Assembly (NCBI GenBank): GCA_017502965.1
Contig: JAFVTZ010000105.1
Location: forward strand, 1 to 8,821
Source of the DNA: Clostridia bacterium
GTDB lineage: Bacteria; Bacillota; Clostridia; Oscillospirales; Acutalibacteraceae
Direction: 5' to 3'
DNA: 8,821 nt
Shown here: piece by piece, positions 1 through 4,490 of the stretch
Layout: the number at the start of each line of letters is the position of its first letter
How positions within the stretch are numbered: position 1 is the first letter of the stretch
Program-made: the position numbers and the translations under genes
The notes under the pieces: generated by a model
Databases searched by the model: none
Told to the model about the DNA's origin: nothing
What the model saw: the letters and a program-made list of their open reading frames with translations, nothing else

Positions 1-553
1 CCGTGTTGACCTTATTGCCAAGGAAATGTCCCACAAGATGATTTGTGAACTTCGCAAAACTCCCACCTACCGCGATGCAATACACACTTTGTCTGTTCTT
101 ACTATCACATCCAATGTTATGTACGGCAAGAACACTGGTGCTACTCCTGACGGCAGAGAGGCTTGTGCCGCATTTGCGCCGGGTGCTAATCCTATGCACA
201 ACCGCGAGGAAAACGGTGCGTTGGCATCTCTTAATTCTGTGGCTAAAATCAGTTATGATGACTGCCGTGACGGTATTTCCAATACATTTTCTATCACTCC
301 CGATGCTCTCGGCAGAACGGACGGGGAGAGGATAGACAACCTTGTAACTATACTTGACGGTTATTTTGTCAAGAAAGCGCATCATATCAATATAAATGTG
401 CTTAACCGTGAAACCCTTATCAAGGCTTATAACGACCCTGAGGCTTATCCTAACCTTACTATCCGCGTTTCGGGTTATGCGGTTAATTTCAATAAACTTT
501 CCCGCGAACAGCAGAGAGAGGTAATAAGCCGCACATTCCACGAGGCTTTATAA
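1..553 (+). CDS. pflB: Pyruvate formate-lyase (formate acetyltransferase), C-terminal part
   Basis: This cytoplasmic glycyl-radical enzyme converts pyruvate and CoA to acetyl-CoA and formate in anaerobic fermentation. The open frame runs in from the left edge (first full codon at 2), so the N-terminal three quarters, including the paired active-site cysteines, lie outside the window. About 183 residues are visible. The glycyl-radical motif RVSGYA is intact near the C-terminus, with the radical Gly codon at 473-475. The flanking NLTIRVSGYAVNF and the ending EQQREVISRTFHEAL follow the E. coli PflB C-terminus closely from memory. The segment KNTGATPDGREA is also typical of true PFL rather than of diol dehydratase-like or choline lyase relatives. 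The gene for its activase follows 97 bases downstream on the same strand, which supports the assignment. The stop is TAA at 551-553. Confidence 0.96.
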   Translation, partial: RVDLIAKEMSHKMICELRKTPTYRDAIHTLSVLTITSNVMYGKNTGATPDGREACAAFAPGANPMHNREENGALASLNSVAKISYDDCRDGISNTFSITPDALGRTDGERIDNLVTILDGYFVKKAHHININVLNRETLIKAYNDPEAYPNLTIRVSGYAVNFNKLSREQQREVISRTFHEAL

Positions 554-562
554 AATTCAATT

Positions 563-614
563 AAATCGTCTATAGAACTGCTTTTTTCGGGCAGTACCTT
601 GCTATAGACGATTT
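563..614 (+). terminator. Strong hairpin between pflB and pflA, possible attenuating terminator
   Basis: A perfect 13-bp inverted repeat (AAATCGTCTATAG at 563-575, complement at 602-614) encloses an inner 5-bp stem (ACTGC 577-581 with GCAGT 591-595) and a T-rich loop. T-rich sequence (TTCTTTTAATTTT) follows. The form fits an intrinsic terminator or an mRNA-stabilising 3' hairpin. Because pflA follows on the same strand with no obvious promoter between, partial read-through that lowers activase expression relative to PFL is a reasonable inference. The absence of an unbroken U-tract makes complete termination uncertain. Confidence 0.65.
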
Positions 615-650
615 TCTTTTAATTTTATCACACAAAAGGTAATGATAATT

Positions 651-1367
651 ATGAATTCTTCTATAAAGGGATATATAAATTCTATACAGACTCTCGGTAC
701 GCTTGACGGTCCCGGAGTCAGATTTGTTGTGTTTTTGCAAGGGTGTAATTTAAGGTGCGGCTGTTGCCATAATCCCGAAACCTGGGAATGCGGAAAAGGT
801 GAAGAATACACCCCTTTGCAGATTGTAGACAAAGCCGAGCGTTACCGCGAATATTTCGGAAAAGAGGGCGGAATAACCCTCTCGGGCGGCGAGCCGCTGC
901 TTCAGGCCAAGTTTGCAAAAGAGGTTTTTTACGAATGTAAAAAACGGGGAATAAACACCTGCCTTGATACCTCGGGCAGTATTTTAAATGGTGATGTGAA
1001 AGAACTTTTAAAATATACCGACAGGGTACTTCTTGATATTAAATACACAAACGATGCTGATTACAAAGAGTATGTCGGTTGTTCCATAGAAACACCTCTT
1101 AAATTCCTCAAAACTTTAAATGAAAGTAATATTCCCACAACTATCCGTCAGGTGATTATACCAAAGCTCAACGGAAATGAAGAAAATATAGAAAAACTGT
1201 GTGAAATAATAAAAAAACACCCTTGTGTAGATAAAACCGAACTTTTACCCTTTAAAAAAATATGTACGGTGAAATATGAACAGTTAAAATTGAATTTCCG
1301 TTTCGAAAGCTTTGAAACACCTGACCAGAATTTAATGAATAGTCTTTTGAAAAAAATAAATATGTAG
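651..1367 (+). CDS. pflA: Pyruvate formate-lyase activating enzyme (radical SAM)
   Basis: This radical-SAM enzyme uses a [4Fe-4S] cluster and S-adenosylmethionine to abstract hydrogen from the PFL glycine, creating the radical needed for catalysis. The protein has about 238 residues, close to the roughly 246 of E. coli PflA. The cluster motif CX3CX2C is visible as CNLRCGCC (Cys32, Cys36, Cys39 from this start), preceded by GTLDGPGVRFVVFLQG, a PflA hallmark. The SAM-binding motif LSGGEPLLQ, the LDTSG strand and LLPF near the C-terminus also fit. An ATG at 642 is in frame, but the AAAAGG ribosome binding site (634-639) would then be only 2 bases away. The ATG at 651 gives a spacing of 11 and is preferred. 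The position before the third cluster cysteine, usually aromatic, is a fourth Cys (Cys38). It lies downstream of pflB on the same strand and ends before a bidirectional terminator. Confidence 0.93.
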   Translation: MNSSIKGYINSIQTLGTLDGPGVRFVVFLQGCNLRCGCCHNPETWECGKGEEYTPLQIVDKAERYREYFGKEGGITLSGGEPLLQAKFAKEVFYECKKRGINTCLDTSGSILNGDVKELLKYTDRVLLDIKYTNDADYKEYVGCSIETPLKFLKTLNESNIPTTIRQVIIPKLNGNEENIEKLCEIIKKHPCVDKTELLPFKKICTVKYEQLKLNFRFESFETPDQNLMNSLLKKINM

Positions 1368-1389
1368 GAAACAATAACATATTGGAATA

Positions 1390-1430
1390 AAAACACCACC
1401 TTATCCCTTTTGGGGATAAGGTGGTGTTTT
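1390..1430. terminator. Bidirectional intrinsic terminator between convergent genes
   Basis: A perfect 18-bp stem (1390-1407 with 1413-1430) has a 5-base loop, an A-tract on the left and a T-tract on the right, so either strand gives a GC-containing hairpin followed by U residues. It lies 22 bases after the pflA stop and 14 bases before the stop of the minus-strand secreted protein, so it can end both transcripts. Confidence 0.92.
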
Positions 1431-1444
1431 GAATTTTATAAAAC

Positions 1445-3589
1445 TTATTTGTTTGCTTCGTAAAGAACTCTTGAAGTTCCGTCTTCTAACCACTGCAGAA
1501 CATTATATTCAAATGTACCGCCATTGATTGTCAAAGCAGGAGCATCGCCTTTGTACCCTGAGCCTATAGAAACAATACCGCCAAGGAACTCGCCGCCATT
1601 GATGGTGATCGAGGTGTTAGCATGGCTGTTGCCATAAGAGTAGGTGTACATAACATCAGGTTCCTCACTGTCTGTATTTGTGCTCTGCATTGTACCACCG
1701 TTGATAGTAACGGAGATATTAGGAGCAACAGAAGAGTTGCTTCCGGGGAGCTGTATCCAAGCGGGAGTTCTTGCCTGAATAAGACCGCTGTTCATAACAA
1801 AAGAAACATTATCCTGATTGTATTTTGCAACACGCAAAGCGCAACGGTTACCAATCAAAGTACCGCCATTCAAAACAAATGTACCATGATTATCAACCGC
1901 ATAACTTGCACCGCCGTTACTGCCGTTTGTAACAGTAACGCCTTCACCAATGGTCAAAGAACCTGTATTGGTAATGGTGTTGGTGGCATAAGCAGGAATC
2001 TCGCCTAAGTCAGGATTTTCAGCAACAAAAGAGATAGTGCCTTCACCAACGATATTTAAGGTACCTTTATTGTTAATAATAGCAGCTGCACCGCTATTTG
2101 ATACGGCATAACTGATATTGTTACCGTTCAGGTTGATAGTAGTGTCGGCATCTGCTGCTACTGTTATTGTTGAACTAACGGTTATATCATCAGTAAGAAT
2201 AACATTTTCACCGTTTTCAAGTGCGTTCACAAGTGAATCGGCATCAGCAACCGCTGTGCTTTTAATTTCAGCAGCATCCTTTTTAACTCTTACAAGGTCG
2301 CGAACATCGAAAGAGTTATCAACATTTACATTATACCAACTCTCAGCAACAGCAGTGCCGATAAGTGCTTTGCGAACGAGTGTCATATCAGCAGCATCAA
2401 CAGCGCCGTCAATATTAACATCGCTGTATACTATTGCATCGCTTAAAACAAAGGGTTCTTTTTCGTGAACAGTATATTCAATTTCCTTGTCAACAGGGCT
2501 GAATATATTGAGTCCGAGGTCAACCTTTACATCGGGGTTAGCTGCTAAAAATTCTTCACTGAAGAACACACCGCAGTTAAATTCTTTAACGAAGTTTAAA
2601 ACATCGTTGTATGTAATATTGAGTGCATCCTGACCCATCATTTTAGCAGCATATTCCATAATGTTCAAAGGAGTATTTGCTTCGAGAGTTACATCCTCAA
2701 AAGGAACAGCTACCCAATTTTCGCTGTAAACATCATACTGACCTGCAAGATAGCCGTCAGCAGTACCGTTAGCATTGAAAGTAACAGTTTTATTTATTGT
2801 AAGAACAAAGTCAGAATACCAAGCGCCGTAAGCATCTACTGTATTATCAGCAGCAGTGTCAGCTACAAACTTCTTAGCAAAAGTAAGTTCGGGAGCATTG
2901 CCTTGGGCAAGTTCTTTGATATCAATATCGGTAACAGTAGCCGAAGGAGCATCGGGATATACTATTGCTTTGCTGGGAACGAAAGTCTCTTTCTCATGAA
3001 TTGTATAAGAAACAGTTTCGTCCTCAGGATTGTAGATGTTGAGTTCAAGAGTAACCTCTAAACCGGGGTTTGCTGCCAAGAATTCTTCTGTGAAATAAAC
3101 ACCGCACTTGAATTCTTTAACCAACTCATATACTTCTTTATAAGTGAACTTTAAGCCCGCTTTATTCATAAGTTCAGCGGCATATTCCATAATCTTTAAA
3201 GAAGTATTTGCTTTGAGTGTTACATCTTCAAACGGAACAGATACCCAATTTTTGCTCCATTCGTCATACTGACCTGCAAGGTAGCCATCGGCATTACCGT
3301 TAGCGTTGAATGTAACATCTTTATTAACTGTAAGAACAAAGTCTGCATACCAAGCGCTGTAAGCAGTCAATGTATCCTCAGCAGCTGTATCTGCAACGAA
3401 TTTCTTTGCAAATGTAAGAGTGGGGGCATTAGTTGCCAAAAGTTCGGCAACTGTAAGGTCGGTAACTGTAGCAGACGGAAGTGCTGCCGTATCAGCCGAA
3501 ACCAAAGTGCCGAGCAGAACTGTACTCATGCTGCTCATAACTACTATTATGGCAATTATAACAGCAATAAGCTTTTTGAAATTTTTCAT
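1445..3589 (-). CDS. Secreted protein with two 174-aa repeats, internal dockerin-like module and beta-helix-like C-terminus
   Basis: The 714-residue protein is of unknown exact function. Residues 1-32 form a signal peptide: basic MKNFKK, a hydrophobic core, and a likely cut after VSA at 32. Residues 38-211 and 215-388 are tandem copies of one domain, equal in length and about 68% identical by hand count, each with one Cys (162 and 339) in a CGVYF/CGVFF motif. Residues 390-437 resemble a type I dockerin: a Ca-binding loop DVNIDGAVDAAD at 390-401, then NVNVDNSFDVRD at 420-431. Residues from about 450 to 714 are Asn/Gly/Thr-rich with recurring TINGG motifs (627, 661, 686), as in right-handed parallel beta-helix adhesins or polysaccharide-binding proteins. 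No LPXTG sorting signal or C-terminal membrane segment is visible, so secretion or attachment through the dockerin is inferred. AAGGAGG (3601-3607) sits 11 bases upstream of the ATG. It is monocistronic, with its own promoter and a long leader. The cohesin partner and ligand are unknown. Confidence 0.85.
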   Translation of the reverse strand: MKNFKKLIAVIIAIIVVMSSMSTVLLGTLVSADTAALPSATVTDLTVAELLATNAPTLTFAKKFVADTAAEDTLTAYSAWYADFVLTVNKDVTFNANGNADGYLAGQYDEWSKNWVSVPFEDVTLKANTSLKIMEYAAELMNKAGLKFTYKEVYELVKEFKCGVYFTEEFLAANPGLEVTLELNIYNPEDETVSYTIHEKETFVPSKAIVYPDAPSATVTDIDIKELAQGNAPELTFAKKFVADTAADNTVDAYGAWYSDFVLTINKTVTFNANGTADGYLAGQYDVYSENWVAVPFEDVTLEANTPLNIMEYAAKMMGQDALNITYNDVLNFVKEFNCGVFFSEEFLAANPDVKVDLGLNIFSPVDKEIEYTVHEKEPFVLSDAIVYSDVNIDGAVDAADMTLVRKALIGTAVAESWYNVNVDNSFDVRDLVRVKKDAAEIKSTAVADADSLVNALENGENVILTDDITVSSTITVAADADTTINLNGNNISYAVSNSGAAAIINNKGTLNIVGEGTISFVAENPDLGEIPAYATNTITNTGSLTIGEGVTVTNGSNGGASYAVDNHGTFVLNGGTLIGNRCALRVAKYNQDNVSFVMNSGLIQARTPAWIQLPGSNSSVAPNISVTINGGTMQSTNTDSEEPDVMYTYSYGNSHANTSITINGGEFLGGIVSIGSGYKGDAPALTINGGTFEYNVLQWLEDGTSRVLYEANK
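2426..2947 (-). repeat. Tandem protein-domain repeat, copy 2 (residues 215-388)
   Basis: Second copy of the same 174-residue domain, separated from copy 1 by three residues (PDA) and followed directly by the dockerin-like module. About 118 of 174 positions are identical to copy 1 by hand count, pointing to an in-gene duplication later diversified. The single Cys and the YTxHEKE segment are kept in both. Confidence 0.85.
2957..3478 (-). repeat. Tandem protein-domain repeat, copy 1 (residues 38-211)
   Basis: First copy of a 174-residue domain starting at PSATVTD and ending at AIVY. It matches copy 2 without any gap. Best conserved blocks are LTFAKKFVADTAA, ADGYLAGQYD, VPFEDVTL, IMEYAA, VKEF and EEFLAANP. 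The mix of beta-strand-like segments and two helix-like segments suggests a folded extracellular domain, but I cannot name the family. Confidence 0.85.
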
Positions 3590-3618
3590 TTTTCAAAATT
3601 CCTCCTTGAAATTGTTTT

Positions 3619-3824
3619 CCACCTGAAACGGTGGTTCTGATAAACGCCGCCGACCACACGGCAAAAAAACGCAGACAGGCAGTCGACCCTGCCGTAACTG
3701 CCTTTATTAAAACGGTTGCTGTTTTAAAGGTTGAAATACAGCTGTCCCTGAACAGAATTTTAAATTCCGTTCTCTGCAAATCACTTTTAAAAAATCTAAA
3801 CAACCGCTAATGTGGCAATGATAC
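3619..3824 (-). ncRNA. Structured 5' leader of the secreted-protein gene, candidate riboswitch or cis-regulatory RNA
   Basis: From the predicted start near 3824 to the ATG at 3589 the transcript has about 235 untranslated bases with several complementary segments. (a) Long-range helix: 3807-3801 with 3718-3712 (GCGGTTG with CAACCGT, one G-U). (b) Inside it, a 9-bp hairpin: 3772-3764 with 3758-3750, loop of five, one G-U. (c) 6-bp helix GGCAGT/ACTGCC: 3702-3697 with 3683-3678. (d) The loop of (c), 3696-3690, is complementary over 7 bases (one G-U) to 3663-3657, forming a possible pseudoknot across a T7 run. (e) Two mutually exclusive helices near the ribosome binding site: 3657-3653 with 3635-3631, or 3634-3630 with 3623-3619. 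I could not match it to a riboswitch class I remember. A frame through it can be translated, but it has no ribosome binding site and lies within this structured region. Function and ligand are unknown. Confidence 0.5.
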
Positions 3825-3924
3825 ACTATGATTATACATTACTTTTTAATGGATTTGCAACAAAAAAATTCATAAATTGGGATTTTTCTATAACCGCGAC
3901 ATAATGGCAACTTTAAAAGTGATT
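3779..3924. repeat. 13-bp inverted repeat flanking the secreted-protein promoter
   Basis: AATCACTTTTAAA at 3779-3791 and its exact reverse complement at 3912-3924 lie about 120 bases apart on either side of the promoter at 3831-3860. The distal arm lies upstream of the predicted transcript, so the pair cannot form one RNA helix from that start; a DNA-binding site pair or chance is possible. Apart from this, the promoter, the leader and the weak hairpin at 3984-4002, I see nothing in the 405-base gap from 3590 to 3994. Confidence 0.4.
3831..3860 (-). promoter_or_regulatory. SigA-type promoter of the secreted-protein gene
   Basis: On the minus strand a perfect -10 TATAAT (3836-3831) is preceded at 18 bases by TTGCAA (3860-3855), which matches four of six positions of the -35 consensus. 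Transcription would start near 3824, leaving a leader of about 235 bases before the ATG at 3589. No other equally good promoter was seen closer to the gene. Confidence 0.65.
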
Positions 3925-3983
3925 CAAATTGTGCATTTCAACTAACGGATTGTGCCGCTATTTGGTAAAGCAGACAAAATACA

Positions 3984-4002
3984 CCATATATATGCTATAT
4001 GG
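3984..4002 (-). terminator. Weak AT-rich hairpin at the end of the copper operon
   Basis: CCATATA (4002-3996) can pair with TATATGG (3990-3984) around a 5-base loop, overlapping the stop codon of the copZ-like gene and followed by TGTATTTTGT. The stem is AT-rich and the U-tract is interrupted, so efficient termination is doubtful. It is the best terminator-like structure found after this operon. Confidence 0.3.
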
Positions 4003-4189
4003 CTGGAGTGAACCCTAAATCTTCGAGTTCTGTGAGTGCGGTTTTAAGACAATGTTCACAGCCGTCAACCGTAACAGTTTTGGTTTGGGGGTCTACAGAA
4101 AACTTGATTCCGGTTTCATTTAATGCATTGTTTATGCGCTTGACACAGTTTTCGCAGTGCATATCGGGGACGCTTATTTTGTGTAACAT
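3995..4189 (-). CDS. copZ: CopZ-like heavy-metal-associated (HMA) copper chaperone
   Basis: A 64-residue single-domain HMA protein, about the usual length of CopZ/Atx1 chaperones, which bind Cu(I) in the cytoplasm and hand it to the CopA ATPase. The metal motif MHCENC has Cys12 and Cys15 in the expected loop after the first strand, followed by the VKRINNAL helix. Strand VDPQTKTVTV and the ending LEDLGFTPAI complete the HMA pattern. Unusually, a second CxxC (Cys44-Glu-His-Cys47) sits at the start of the second helix. In the ferredoxin-like HMA fold that loop is on the same face as the first motif, where Atx1 has a Lys and CopZ a Tyr. It is the last gene of copA-csoR-copZ: ten bases separate it from csoR, and its GAGG ribosome binding site (4198-4201) overlaps the csoR stop codon, suggesting coupled translation. 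Cu(I) is the likely metal from context; transfer to CopA is inferred. Confidence 0.88.
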   Translation of the reverse strand: MLHKISVPDMHCENCVKRINNALNETGIKFSVDPQTKTVTVDGCEHCLKTALTELEDLGFTPAI

Positions 4190-4199
4190 AGTATTTTCC

Positions 4200-4490
4200 T
4201 CATTTCATAAGTTTTTGCAAGGTAACAACCAATTCGTCCACTATTTCATCGTTACCTTGTTTTATATTTTCTGCCACACAGGTGTGTATGTGGTTAGAAA
4301 GCAGTTCTTTGTTAAAGGCATTGAGCGCCGCCGTTATTGCCTGAATCTGGGTTAAAATATCAGTGCAGTAAGCATCGGTTTCGAGCATATTTTTAACCCC
4401 TCTGACCTGACCTTCAATGCGGCTGAGTCGGTTTATAAGCGAGCGGTATTCGCTCTCGCTACGGTGTTTTTTCTTACAGCATTCGCTCAT
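4200..4490 (-). CDS. csoR: CsoR family copper-sensing transcriptional repressor
   Basis: A 96-residue all-helical DNA-binding repressor of the CsoR/RcnR family, which releases its operator on binding Cu(I). The family signature INRLSRIEGQVRGVKNML is at 19-36. The Cu(I) ligands match CsoR spacing: Cys42, His67 and Cys71 (Cys-X24-His-X3-Cys, as Cys36/His61/Cys65 in Mycobacterium tuberculosis CsoR), with Tyr41 before the first Cys. This argues for copper sensing rather than nickel (RcnR) or formaldehyde (FrmR). Two adjacent cysteines (4 and 5) and a Lys/His stretch at the N-terminus are extra and of unknown role. The ATG overlaps the copA stop in an ATGA arrangement (4487-4490), with GAGG upstream inside copA. 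A palindrome fitting a CsoR operator lies in the promoter before copA, so it probably represses its own operon. Confidence 0.94.
   Translation of the reverse strand: MSECCKKKHRSESEYRSLINRLSRIEGQVRGVKNMLETDAYCTDILTQIQAITAALNAFNKELLSNHIHTCVAENIKQGNDEIVDELVVTLQKLMK

Noticed and set aside
642..650. pflA start at the ATG at 642
   Set aside because: The AAAAGG site would be only 2 bases away. The in-frame ATG at 651 has a workable spacing and matches family length.
602..918. Minus-strand open frames opposite the start of pflA
   Set aside because: They overlap a well-supported radical-SAM gene and show no domain or ribosome binding site.
1622..2468. Plus-strand open frames opposite the secreted-protein gene
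   Set aside because: They are low-complexity Ser/Thr/Ala-rich translations arising from the complement of a repetitive coding sequence, with no start signals.
3492..3803. Open frame of 103 residues on the minus strand overlapping the leader and the start of the secreted-protein gene
   Set aside because: It has no ribosome binding site, runs through base-paired leader elements, overlaps the signal-peptide region in another frame, and its translation resembles no family. It is more likely a shadow of structured RNA.
3600..3830. Assignment of the leader to a known c-di-GMP or other named riboswitch
   Set aside because: The conserved core sequences I remember for these classes are not visible. 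A covariance-model search is needed before naming it.
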